DNA of 64,000 nucleotides from Pyropia haitanensis (taxonomy: Eukaryota; Rhodophyta; Bangiophyceae; Bangiales; Bangiaceae): assembly GCA_008729055.1 (NCBI GenBank), contig SDUX01000004.1, forward strand, positions 2,606,172 to 2,670,171, written 5' to 3'. The position numbers and the translations under genes were made by a program. A model generated the notes under the pieces. The model saw nothing but the letters and a program-made list of their open reading frames with translations. It was not told the origin of the DNA and ran no database searches. Positions 34,501 through 40,894 of the stretch are shown here, one piece after another (positions within the stretch are counted from its first letter, which is position 1; each line of letters starts with the position of its first letter).

Positions 34501-35815
34501 GCTGTTTGACTCGATCGCGGTCGGTGCACGAGACTTTTTTGTGGAACCCGCCCGCGCCAACGGGGCGGCCGACTTCATTGCCGGCCTCGGCCGGGGGTCT
34601 TCATCACTGCTGACCAACACCGTAGGCGGGCTGGTGGGCTCCCTAGGCGGCATCCCGTCGGCGGTGGCGCTGGGTCTCGAAACCGCCGTTGGCGACCGGG
34701 ATTACCTGGCGGAGCGGGAGAGCATCCGCGGACGCCGCGGGGCGACGTCGACCCCCGCGCAAGGGCTGTTTACAGGTGCCCTCTCGTTTGGACACGGGCT
34801 CGCTTCGGGAGCCGCGGGCCTGATCAGGGAGCCGGTGGCGGGCGCCATGGCCGGGGGCCCCGTCGGCTTCCTCCGCGGCATTGGCCGAGGCGTCGTGGGC
34901 GGCCTGGTCAAGCCGCTGGCGGGGGCGCTGGACCTCATTGGGGAGCCCGCTGCGGGCTTCCGTGCCTTTATCTCCACCGAGCGCAACCGGCGGGCGGCGG
35001 AGCCGGTGCGGCCTCCGCGGTTCTTCGCGCCCGGCCCCGCGTCGCGGCTGGTTGCGTTTGAGCTGCGGCCGGCGCTCGGCGACGCGCTCCTCCGTGCGCT
35101 CACCCGCGAGACGGGGAGCGAGGAGGAGAGCGACGCGGCGCAGTCGGGCGCCCCCGGCGGCCTCGCCGAGACGGTGGTGGACTGGGTGGACTTGAGCGGC
35201 GATGAGCACTCGGCTCGGGGCGGCGCGCGGGAGCGGGAGCGGCTGCTCGAGATTTGGGCAGTCCTCCGCCGCTGCGCGTTTGGCGGCGCCCGCGACCGCG
35301 GGGGGGGTGGTGGCGGCGGCGGCGGCGGCGGGCCTTCGTCGCTCGCGGCGGCGGCCAAGACGGAAAACGAGGTGCTCGCTGCGCAGTGGCTGGCGCGCCA
35401 CGCGCATGACCGGGTGGCGCTCATCACTTCACGGCGCTTCCTCATCGGCACCCTCCACGGACGCATCCACTTTACCCGCGCCCTCGGCGGCCTCGTCGAC
35501 GCACACGTGCCCGCGGCGGCCGGTGCCGATTACGTGCTGCTGGGCGTGCGGCCGTCGGGTGGCGGGGGGGACCCGTCGCGGCCCGCCGCGGCCGAGTGGC
35601 AGCGTCACGCGTGCGGCACGGTCGCGGCGCGCAACGCGCTGCACGCGGCGTTGCGAGCGGCCATTGGCGCCGACGTGGGGGCCGACGCGGCGCTGACTCC
35701 CCGGTCGGCGCGGCGGGCCGCGACCGCCGCGCGGCGGCGGCAGCGCGACGGGTCGATGGAGATGGTATCGTTTGGGCCGGACGCGGCGGCGGCGCGGCGG
35801 ATGCCCAGCCTCTAA
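22538..35815 (+). CDS. VPS13: VPS13-family bridge-like lipid transfer protein, 4425 aa, single exon
   Basis: The ATG at 22538 opens a chorein/VPS13 N-terminus (MLEGVVADVLARVLGQYVL, then VRVGVWSGQLELGRLALRAE). The frame stays open for 13.3 kb. Recognisable parts are the N-terminal chorein region (about 1-120) and the long rod. A VAB/SHR-BD domain lies at about 3000-3400, including YRLTLYSEFWVRNRSDTPVL near 3110. The ATG2_C/VPS13_C region is at about 3960-4160 (NTVGGLVGSLGGIPSAVALG, then FLRGIGRGVVGGLVKPLAGA). A C-terminal PH-like part (about 4280-4400) includes RVALITSRRFLIGTLHGRIHF. VPS13 proteins form a hydrophobic groove that carries phospholipids between organelles at contact sites. Ser/Ala/Gly-rich acidic inserts make this one longer than yeast VPS13 (about 3100 aa). 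No intron is needed. Confidence 0.95.
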   Translation: MLEGVVADVLARVLGQYVLGIDRDSVRVGVWSGQLELGRLALRAEALATLFESLGLDLPVVVSSGTLETLSVDVPWKRLGSEPVKVSVRSLALVAAPVIAAATGPAAATADARAEREARLKRASLSADDAVREAKWSVGADPTATAAGGAWTQASSSAATPGAPGAKAGGRGRWGSSLWGWRFTSRIVARIVDNIQVDLEDVTVRYEDAASVPSAPFALHASLGALRACSTDSSWSEVFLQDPLSPVVHKRIALSELSVAWVPLEASSSEVDDQAAVDDQDAGDSEDASNSEDAGGSASSAAPTHPTPPSETDERETPDERPQHYLVQPVSAEMRVAITKAWAVGRAADDINEQGTGAPGGGRAKPGGTRQARVSLDICCTSVGLTLAGEQYSTLLRAVLALSDLERRSPPRTPRERWAWAVERLLPRFRQRRAAAARFNEAGVRNWRLQREQYVDARVRLLHARRVANEEEDPVDRELVERIEADLDAHDIVFFRDLADEAAAKAAASATAAAEPIASATSRLWSVFSRARSAAAPPAESSVGVSAAADTGDGDDGLTLSAGVEVNASLSRLNEDLLPIVMPEPPDGSVSRSTSAAALGDIDSLSHDDPGDGDGPWNGGESMADAAVTPNLRVVFGLQRGSLRLQRYGAVPDPLADIIFRDLRVELETRPGAGLLLEALLGTFEVWDAQCNTKVVYPRVPWAPLGVAGAADTVSARRERQSVQRPPSMRTADGQDVSPDRNVDDVDGSALEHRLMDSAAYGAVDVLDALRAIRGGLHPSELLATGWQQSSSPPSSVAGVTTSGGNGSVDSSANTSSSPARAEDLTDDDIKARPLRHIAAMRLSRDAGADANVLSGSTRLALELAVGGVEMLLSGGPEGALAGVATFFSPRHTSPSVMAFLSAAAAPRLAAIRMEVQRALLERSVPPRLDVVIRGPRLLVPGPAAADPAAVVDLGTFAMDTAPPAELPPLSLHAALSARSISPATRSRRPLSASRLGGAAREDGQSDFDARDLLQKHSRLAQGSRGRSVDSDRLDGLGRADAKAVEYTDYRVAVSDLGIFLVPSLSQLSRAQRLVRPFSVHLRLHVLHNASFVEATATEGQRSALARLRLRGRVPALRVYLSHGAYRQLLTIARGWKTVLASAGVSPVDGAGGDGDLDVDSDDGLAESASGDGGEAGMASAEAAAVPERIQQLDVELTLGDASLELRERTGRRLITVEAAGSRLQAVRGRSGLSLRYALRSLTVTDGSRGGTAPFRRLVHAGVGNSHRGVSPPRSLPAFLGSPGASLVPTPVEGVTRSSSFNSLAGVEAGEAAASSSALSGPASVAADVTTEAAGGISGRLPPWPRGGLSSTLRGPLGEALVGPVTEPDRDFIKVVYSLDTSRREQSLKVRILSLHVVCVRETYLSVVKFFYLFDETPPAPVPQGLPDAARQTVEGGSAQYSDPFAAVGTTTSAAARRLAAKAERGLERGAANLARRGRLRLDAKLDGVSVDLISAEGALASLDVFSFRAGLRLDPSGAVAARGALAGFTVRDLTAAFPGHSSTVVYERLSPHRDSVGRSSGEGAGDGDVPDGFVCDSVDPHDVARDAEDVEDGFTLIVPPTAKGGDVWLRARMTNLRIVYLQRFVFIVNTYFAVLREGLAPVLQMQGGLSEIFDSSEPVGGAVPGADGDGDASTLPGDAPAGALQEGAPARPVKPHPRKRERRRLRLHVVTKGVDIVIPRHSQNAHEAVRLIVGHSVVSNEEAASTGYRLGLKLAAKGVNLYVLYPSLCKSGSAEDLRFKRNDAEGGSSDNGEELRPVVPGESVDGYTPFAADIYSEILVDWWRTGRVPRFTFDAQGIPVLVRMPSSPVRAKRASENTGGGNEQPQDAGTMLPALRLRFSAPQGISANLCEAEYTILYLTVTENFLERPDIEFTDIVAGLRTPIFPYRSPIPPLSLSSAPVPPNYRILFTVPVLRSIISHGGDPTAESARLISSTLTDVAGRFDYGIDCRIIFELSANLAGVDDARVGAAAKGAPRTVIMPMLAAPSDGHGAFGSRPAAAEPSGSASSAADSIASQAKTVSVSYDRPFGYRSNIMVAVSELRIIVVPELFRDLGLLTPPGLPYLVSTAPPPKARFNGRHVILTLARPEVWLRADQGPADQRALVLRGDVVVAKLEWAPVTMLISVDVVARAIRIGLTNLGVPKQAVPSGPGPWSGSSPSYPLTAVVSPPAAFGQSRDNASAPASGSSLTERETPLLYPSDISVEFSVSHDTPPSPSADAAAPNCPAAAMTAEAAASRSEEAPSTPTRSLTVTAESLLCRLDVHDTPLLLAVFSCFGRMSPTLLKLRPAEVELREAARLRALAAGGGGHRTARQSFHLASEDDGLHGADGYDDEVVPSSGSDGEENPVEDAVVPLPERLLSVFFSMPHARLLFTDETSGRYVPILEVRFRQTVANASVPWMASISTMIAVDLFSEARGVWEAGVEPFALHAAFSHGASGSRAVVVRVAGRLDVNVSPTTVHGAARVATAISSAIQELRPAEPGSSSPSSTGTSPAPGILVPGTAAPSTPPGQPVASTLRPGAASRGGVPLIRSVSAGGGSSVATSLRRPSVAAFCIRNDTGRPLVIWLPYDSTRRSLGSGREREVDVPTDELLLRAAAAAGRFDDADRARREALRCILALPGFEPVDVSAADVGIRTITLFPEQAIFGHATGVAATADGAPSTGLSSQAGPASTPIIVAWDVQMRDGVPIGTVRSVLRIINRTRTLLEVAIGAPPARSRYNYLQAQANDDVGRDGRPNMSYSGGGGGEQHLIRPDSSWAVPIYAVDRPLRVRPAIFHAPESADDDSYGRSPQRRGGSSNGLPGDAARSGVGVLYSYEWSDPLLSVANQCSLASRIRHYDTHVNRHARKSALATPVAGARKSAGSTLPDGPRWQPISSPGVAEWHSRGVPAAAPTSSAAKGPGPIAPVLACRAAIHGPAFHLAVHPSLCRQKPRRACPARYSSSSAGPSASTASVDECVDVSLRAPLLVDNTLPRSVSYKLAPVSSSGRAGAAVAATASALVQPLRTEHIHAVGRDISAFALALGYDNRPVAIVLASGAAATAREQREAAAGSAALHARSEWSQCASGYRLTLYSEFWVRNRSDTPVLLRERSSSSDVVGTGGTTALRARPPGVPADSYVCFSSGWISLRRAEVAPAARGGGNTETLTAAGDPWVSVSEELSDVDKPVQLFLGRGASLSVDVRPAGGRFGRSLIVTIRNVAWLNNSTNSAIQWCQPTTLTSRGIALSSMVHTLAVGETQALHWDVKESHSVSREICLRFVDSESGTSDWIWSRPIPVLAAKRGGGIAGDVAAKMYRPKRHEQYIARVSRSLLADGSPVVRVLREDRSSPPYRVVNACASRSIAFRQAGVNETHPWLVRPGKSTRYAWDDPHAPRKRRLLIVETIEHVDEDAPNNSVASSEMSPRESRALAGSDSSGRHSRGVPAAGLKDQSSVAAANDRVGGGSSSRTKGRSRRSGGDNVRDVHRPKFELSIDMVTADAGELCRTPRTFDPPMCISVAVQGPTKVVTFSDGKPRRAAQASLGDHGHDRRGSSSVTTSSLASSLPHPAQVPAALPKRSGPEQVQAVGDAGIPTIDLACLLGDVPETSDAPASSEPTAYPSTSSVTAAEDGAGSQASLPSGVPPASASRDADASSRNERAVASTDIEMWLEGVGISFVDDTPMEIAYLSATSLRVHIDTQPGSELAILQVADLQLDNQLPNAPWPVLLWAPPPPPASPFDSSSTSVPGANVLPANAHKPVLHIALDRFVFSGDDAKADAGAGSQQHRQQRVAMVKGAFAALQHLQLSLDEEFLLRAWMFVKSLKSVPGAEDDEDLSLEDGDHVGLAVSAVAADSPSGDAGGDGAMSWRRGPLYVERLLLCPIQLTVSLATARGTASFRGAGSGYRSMLRALLSAAGNVDRAELRFRALELHHALDTGPHFGHLVGEYYLAQLDAQKMALLSSSALVGNPSALFDSIAVGARDFFVEPARANGAADFIAGLGRGSSSLLTNTVGGLVGSLGGIPSAVALGLETAVGDRDYLAERESIRGRRGATSTPAQGLFTGALSFGHGLASGAAGLIREPVAGAMAGGPVGFLRGIGRGVVGGLVKPLAGALDLIGEPAAGFRAFISTERNRRAAEPVRPPRFFAPGPASRLVAFELRPALGDALLRALTRETGSEEESDAAQSGAPGGLAETVVDWVDLSGDEHSARGGARERERLLEIWAVLRRCAFGGARDRGGGGGGGGGGGPSSLAAAAKTENEVLAAQWLARHAHDRVALITSRRFLIGTLHGRIHFTRALGGLVDAHVPAAAGADYVLLGVRPSGGGGDPSRPAAAEWQRHACGTVAARNALHAALRAAIGADVGADAALTPRSARRAATAARRRQRDGSMEMVSFGPDAAAARRMPSL

Positions 35816-36218
35816 GCGTAGCGTCTCCGTCCCAGTCTGTGTGCGTGTGTGTGTGTGTGCACGTTTTGTCGTCCCGGCGGGCTCCACGGGCTCCCGAACC
35901 CGAGCGCCCTGCCCATTCTTTTTCTCTTTTCTTCCCGTGCTTCTTTTTCGACCTTGCCCGTTTTGCAACCTGTGTCTTTTTCTCGCGCTATTCTTCGTTT
36001 GTTGACTTCCAGACTGCGTCCCATCGCCTGTTGCGCCCGGCCCTTCTTGAGCGCACCGAAGCGCCCACAACAGCCTGCCTCTGTCACGATGAGCAGAGCG
36101 CACAGGTCTGCCCAGCGGAGGTCGGAGCTTGGCCGGTCGTGGCGAGTGGGGTAGGGACTGCAAAGCACAAGAAGAGACGCGCGCGCCCGCCGCCGCAGAC
36201 GACGCCCCCCGCGGACGA
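35816..36218. other. Intergenic region between convergent VPS13 and S1-domain genes
   Basis: A (TG)n microsatellite lies at about 35841-35860, followed by a T-rich stretch around 35917-36002. It must contain the 3' untranslated ends of both genes. No other gene seen. Confidence 0.6.
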
Positions 36219-37416
36219 CTAGGCCGCGTCCGACCCAAAGTTGGCCTCGAAGCGGGACAGGGGGTCGGTCGCGGCCGGCTCTGGCGCGGGCGCCCCCCCC
36301 CTGCCGCCCCGTCGTTGACGCCGTCGCCCCCCTGCGCCTCCCCCGGCCGGGCGACGGCCTGGCGGGGGTCCGCGTCGCCCCCTCCCCCCTGCGACGGGCG
36401 GCCAAAGCCGGCCAGGTAGGCTGCCTCGGCCGCCCGCTCGTCCGCGTCACTCAGGGCGCGCGCGGTCAGCGGCTGCTCCCGGTTGTAGCTGCTGCGCCCA
36501 CGGGCGCGGAGCTTGATCGCCGACCGCGACACGTCCACCTCATCAACAACCACCCATAGCTCCTGGCCGAGGCGGAGCTCCTCGAGCGTCCACCGCGGCC
36601 GCCGGCCGTACAGCTGCGACACGTGCACAAAGCCGTCCATGGCGGCGCCCACGTCCACGTACGCGCCAAAGTTTGACACCCGCCGGACGGTGCCGCGGAT
36701 GCGGGAGCCGACCGTTAAGTCGGCCAGCCGCGTGCGGCCGCGGGCGGCCTGGGGCAGCGGCGACGCGGCTGACGGGCGGGGGCGGAGGAGGGACAGCGCC
36801 AGCCGGCCCGTCACCTCTTCCGCGTACTTAACGTACGCCTCGACGGCGTCGCCGGGCGCGAGGATGTCCTCCGCCTCGTGCACAAACTCGACGCTCATGT
36901 CCCGCAGGTGCACCAGGCCGTCGGTGGTGGCGCCCACATCCACATAAGCGCCGTGCTTGACCAGGTTGGTGACGACGCCGCCGAGACGCTGGCCGGGGGA
37001 GAGGCTGTCGAGCGACACCCGGGGGGTGCCGTCCATGCGGGGGGTGGTGTGCCGCCGCCACTGGCGAGCCTTTTTCTTCTTCTTCTCCTTTGAGGGGGGG
37101 GGCGAGCTGGCGTCCGCGACCGGGAAAGACTCGCAGTCGGCAGGCGCCGCCGCCGCCGACGTCGCCGCCGCCGCTATCGCAGCAGACGGGGACGACACTG
37201 CCGCGGCAGCAGCGGGGGGAGGAGGGGCACCGCCGCCTGTGCGACCGTCGCCGCCGGCTGGGGCGTCTGGCTGCAGCGTAGCCCGAGGCAAATGCGGCCG
37301 TGAGAGGGGGGGGGGCGGGCCGCCGGGCGAGCGGCCCTCGTCGCCGCCCGACGCGCGGGGGCGGTGGCCAGAGGCGCGGTGGAGGCGCCAGCGACAAACG
37401 CGGCCGCAGTCCAGCT
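36219..37416 (-). CDS. Two-S1-domain RNA-binding protein, probably organelle-targeted; frame broken at two homopolymers
   Basis: The clear core is two S1 RNA-binding domains. The first runs from LDSLSPGQRLGGVVTNLVKH through GAYVDVGATTDGLVHL. The second runs from RLADLTVGSRIRGTVRRVSN through GAYVDVGAAMDGFVHVSQL and ends LWVVVDEVDVSRSAIKLR. Upstream, in another frame, MSWTAAAFVAGASTAPL (ATG at 37416) looks like a transit peptide rich in Ala, Ser, Thr and Arg. The two join if the 10-C run at 37306-37315 had one more base. Downstream, a natural end TDPLSRFEANFGSDAA with TAG at 36221-36219 is reached if the 9-G run at 36293-36301 had one more base. The product would be about 400 aa. S1 tandem proteins serve translation or RNA handling in plastids and mitochondria. 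A shorter start at MDGTPRV cannot be excluded. Divergent from LSm4. Confidence 0.8.
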
Positions 37417-37974
37417 CATGGTGACGGTAGCAGAGTAGCAGCAGACACGCCGAAGCAGACGCACCCGTCGCAGGGGGTGATGGAGAGAGCGTTGGTGCTT
37501 GCGTCGCAGGCGGGGGGAATGTACGAGGTTGGCGCTTGGTTGCCCCGAGTCGCCGGCCGAAAGCGGCCCAGCTCGTCGGGCGTCGGCGGCGAAGCCCGGG
37601 CTTAGGTTAGGAAGAGATCAACTGGCGGTATGTCGCGGACTTCACAACACAATTTTACTCGCAACTACGACTCTCGAGTGGTCCGTCCGCTCAGGACACA
37701 CACGTGGGACGTTTAGGGATCGCTGTCGTCACGGACACTCGTTTTGTCTCTCATGCTGGCTGCTGGTCTTGCCTACTTCTCTCGTGGTCAACCACGCGCT
37801 TGGACGCCGCTGGCGGCGGGGAGGGTGCGGAGACCGACAGACGGCCTGGCCCACTGGTCCGTACCGTCATCAGGCTTCTTTCCCCTGGCGGCGGCGGTCC
37901 GCAGCAGTCGCTTTCCTTTCTCTCAGCTCCGTCCGTGCTGGTCCAGTGCTGCTGGCCGACGCTCTCCTTTCGTG
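37417..37974. promoter_or_regulatory. Shared upstream region of the S1-domain gene and LSm4
   Basis: A 558-bp gap between divergent start codons. It contains the promoters and 5' leaders of both genes. I see no specific element. Confidence 0.6.
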
Positions 37975-38853
37975 ATGGTATGTTGCCCTCGTTGATTGCC
38001 GACAGACTAGACTTTTGGTTTGTTGTTTGGTCCAGTGCCCGTGCTGCGCGCACCTGCCGTTTTTGCGCAGCAGCTTCGTCTTGCTGTGTGCTATATTTCT
38101 TGCCTGCCTGTCCAGCCGCTCGGGACGTGACTGACACAGTTCTGCGTGTTGTTGCCACTTTTTTTTTGGCGGTGTTGCTACCGTATCCCCGCGCACCCCC
38201 TGCTGGGTTGTTTTGCTTTGGTGCTCCCTTGTTTTTTTCCCCCCGCCCCCCTCCCGCAGCTTCCTTTAACGCTACTTCGCGCCTCGACCGGCCACCCAGT
38301 CTTGGTGGAGCTGAAGAATGGGGATACGTACTCGGGGGTCCTGGTGTCCATTGACTCATGGATGAACTTGAATCTGGCTGACGCTGTGCGGACGTCGGCC
38401 GAGGGAGATGCCTTCTGGAGCGTACCCCAGGTGTACATCCGGGGAAATACGGTGAAGTACGTGCGACACTCTGGCCGTATAGGTGGGAACGGGCAGAGAA
38501 GCGGGAGGGGGTGTGCGAGAGCGTTGGAAGTTCATCGTCATCCGCTTCTGACCGTGTTTTCATCGTGCATTTTCTGTCCATCTTTTGCCATTCCCTCTTG
38601 CGTGCTGTCCCGCCTTCTTCCTCCGCCTGCCGTCAGATACGTGCGCGCTCCGGAAGAGATTGTGGATATTGTGGCGGAGGATGCGGCCAAGTACAGGGGC
38701 GCGCCACGCGGGGGCGGCCGCGGTAGAGGCGGCTATGGTGGCCGCGGCGGCGGTGGCGGTCGGGGCGGCGGCCGAGGGGGGGGTGGCGGCTACCGAGGCG
38801 GTCGGGGAGGTGGCGGCGGCCGGGGGGGGGGCCCAGGCGGGCGATATCCGTAA
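37975..38853 (+). CDS. LSM4: U6 snRNA-associated Sm-like protein LSm4, 138 aa, three exons
   Basis: Exons are 37975-37977, 38260-38456 and 38637-38853, 417 nt in total. The first coding exon is only the ATG, followed by donor GTATGT and acceptor CGCAG, so the protein begins MLPLTLLRASTGHPVLVEL. The second intron uses donor GTACGT and restores TVKYVRAPEEIVDIV. Sm1 (HPVLVELKNGDTYSGVLVSI, then DSWMNLNL) and Sm2 (VYIRGNTVKYVR) motifs are intact. The last 60 residues are an RGG/Gly-rich tail typical of LSm4. LSm4 belongs to the nuclear LSm2-8 ring that binds the U6 snRNA 3' end and to the cytoplasmic LSm1-7 ring in mRNA decay. The fit to known LSm4 is strong along its whole length. Confidence 0.96.
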
Positions 38854-39460
38854 GATTTTGATAGCGGAGGCAGCGCACAGCCGTCGTCACTGGGGGGACG
38901 TCGCAACTACCTTCCGCGACGGCCATGTTGCCAGCGACGCGCATTGTCACTGGCGGCGGTGGGAGATGGCGGGGTCATGTCCATTGACTGGCGGCATGTC
39001 TGACGCGTCGACGGACTCGAGCGGCTTACGAATTGGACGGGCGCTCTTGCTTTTCCTGTCCCGGATCATGGCCCAGGCTACACCCTTGGTGTGCGGGACG
39101 TTGTCGGCGTCATGGGTTTGCGCGGCTGCGGACCAAGCCTGTACCCTCCCCGCGTCCCTGCGCGCGCGGTGCTTGCTGGTTCTGCACCTCGCCCCACCGA
39201 CCGAGCTGGAGCCACTCCTCCGACGCCGCCAGCGCCGCACCTGTAGACATCTTTTTTTTGACCGGTGGAGAGGCGTCTGACGTGCAGCACTGGCTCAGCG
39301 CACATGCCCACCACGAAGCGAACGTCGCGCGGGCGCTGGCATAGAGAAGCTATCCACGCGTGACCAATGAGGCATTCGGTTGCTTGCAGAGTTGTTTTTT
39401 TTTTTCTTGACCTGTACACCAAGGGAATGGAACGCACTGGAGATCGCCTCCTTTGCGCCC
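38854..39460. other. Intergenic region between convergent LSm4 and guanylyltransferase genes
   Basis: About 600 bp with no supported gene. Short T runs occur near 39250 and 39393-39405. It should hold the 3' ends of both neighbours. Confidence 0.6.
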
Positions 39461-40894
39461 TCACACCTGTTCTAGTACGCGCTCTCGCTGGGGAGCTGGA
39501 CTCGCCGGTGGGGACTCGACGGGTTCGGGGTATGCCCGCTTCCGTCCTCGGCCGCCCGCCATGTCCGCCGGATCTGGCGCCGGGCCCCCATCCAGAACTC
39601 GCTCCGGTCCCCGTGGCCGATCGCGCATGCCGCCATTGTTTCTCCTCTCCCCTCCACCGTACAGGTCCATGCATGGCACCGGCATCCGCGACATGACGGT
39701 GACGTCGACATACGCCTCGTTATCCGCGTCCCAATAGTCGTTGCGGAATCGGGCTGCGGCAGTCATGGCCTTGTAGCCCTCCACCATCTCCTGAGCGTCA
39801 GCTGGCAGGGGGGCGGACCGGGTCTCTAGCTTGCGCACCAGCTCGTCCCGCAGCACCGACTCGGCAATCGACTCCATTGTGTCAATGACGGTGGACGAGA
39901 AATTAGGCGTCTCCTTGTCCTCTCGCTGCCGGATGTAGCGCCATTCTCCCGCCTGCAGGTCATAGGCGCACTCCACGATGGAGTTGTGAAAGCGCTCAAA
40001 GTCGGCCGCCCACTCGCGGCGCAGTGCAGAAGGAAAGTACACCTCCCGTAGCCGCACGACATCGCGGTCGCCCTTGTACGCAATGTGCGCCGTGACACTG
40101 GGGGTGGACGTCCGCGGGTCAGTCGTCCGCGTCAGCTGCAGCGCAAAATCTACCGAGTTGAGGTGCGGAGGCTTCCACTTGAGCAGCGCCGAGCAGGCCT
40201 TGATGGGGTACGACATCCCCACAGGCGCGAGGATGACCCCGTCATTGTGGTTGGCAATCACCCCGTCCACACGGTCGTGATTGGAGTACACGTACTCCCC
40301 GTCGCTATCCTTGACAATGTGGGCAAACAGGTCGCGGATGTACACCTTCTCGTAATAATCCTTCACTCGAATGCGCAAGGTGCCCGTCGCTGCCGGGATG
40401 TACAGCCGCGGCTGTGCCACCCACACGGTGGCCGCGTTGAGACGGCGGCGGTAGTCCAGCTTTGCGATCGACACGTCCCCTTGAATGACTACACAGTCGT
40501 ACACCAGATAGTCGTACTCGCCAGTGGCCTGGTTCAGCGTCAGCTCCCCGTCCAGCACTGTGTTGTCGTGCATCTGGACCTCCTGGTTCGGTCCCAAGAC
40601 GATCAGATGGGGGTTCGGCTTGACATCGTAAAAGTTCATGCGTCGGTCCACGAGGTAGACGGCGCCGGCAGTAGCAAACAGCAGGTACCGCATACCGTCA
40701 GACTTCTCCAGTACTACATAGTCCATAGCACATATCATGGAGAGGTGACGGCGAGACATGGTCATGGGCATGGAGCCCGGAAAGCCCCGCAACGGGCCTG
40801 GGTATTGAGTTGCCTCCGCAAACAGGCCAATTAGATGTTCGCGAAGGCGCGTCACTAACTGACGGGGCAGCTGCTCGAGGCCAAGCTCGGCCAT
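39461..40894 (-). CDS. mRNA guanylyltransferase (capping enzyme), 477 aa
   Basis: The start is ATG at 40894 (MAELGLEQLPRQL); the frame continues upstream only to a GTG. The nucleotidyltransferase motifs are in order. Motif I is EKSDGMRYL with the lysine for the enzyme-GMP adduct at K64. Motif III is LVDRRMNFYDV, IIIa VLDGELTLN, IV VDGVIANHNDGVILAPVG, V LLKWKPPHLNSVDF, and the C-terminal OB-fold motif VI is WRYIRQREDKETPN. It transfers GMP to the 5'-diphosphate end of nascent RNA polymerase II transcripts in the nucleus. There is no RNA triphosphatase domain at the N-terminus, so it is a stand-alone transferase as in fungi, unlike the fused animal and plant enzymes. The last 60 residues are a Gly/Arg/Pro-rich tail. 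Single exon. Confidence 0.95.
   Translation of the reverse strand: MAELGLEQLPRQLVTRLREHLIGLFAEATQYPGPLRGFPGSMPMTMSRRHLSMICAMDYVVLEKSDGMRYLLFATAGAVYLVDRRMNFYDVKPNPHLIVLGPNQEVQMHDNTVLDGELTLNQATGEYDYLVYDCVVIQGDVSIAKLDYRRRLNAATVWVAQPRLYIPAATGTLRIRVKDYYEKVYIRDLFAHIVKDSDGEYVYSNHDRVDGVIANHNDGVILAPVGMSYPIKACSALLKWKPPHLNSVDFALQLTRTTDPRTSTPSVTAHIAYKGDRDVVRLREVYFPSALRREWAADFERFHNSIVECAYDLQAGEWRYIRQREDKETPNFSSTVIDTMESIAESVLRDELVRKLETRSAPLPADAQEMVEGYKAMTAAARFRNDYWDADNEAYVDVTVMSRMPVPCMDLYGGGERRNNGGMRDRPRGPERVLDGGPAPDPADMAGGRGRKRAYPEPVESPPASPAPQRERVLEQV

Noticed and set aside
22189..35466. Many antisense and out-of-frame open frames across VPS13
   Set aside because: They are shadows of a GC-rich coding sequence; the plus frame has clear VPS13 domains.
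35429..36218. C-terminal extension of the S1 protein to 35429
   Set aside because: It overlaps the 3' end of VPS13 in antisense. A natural end at 36219 is reached with one base change in a homopolymer.
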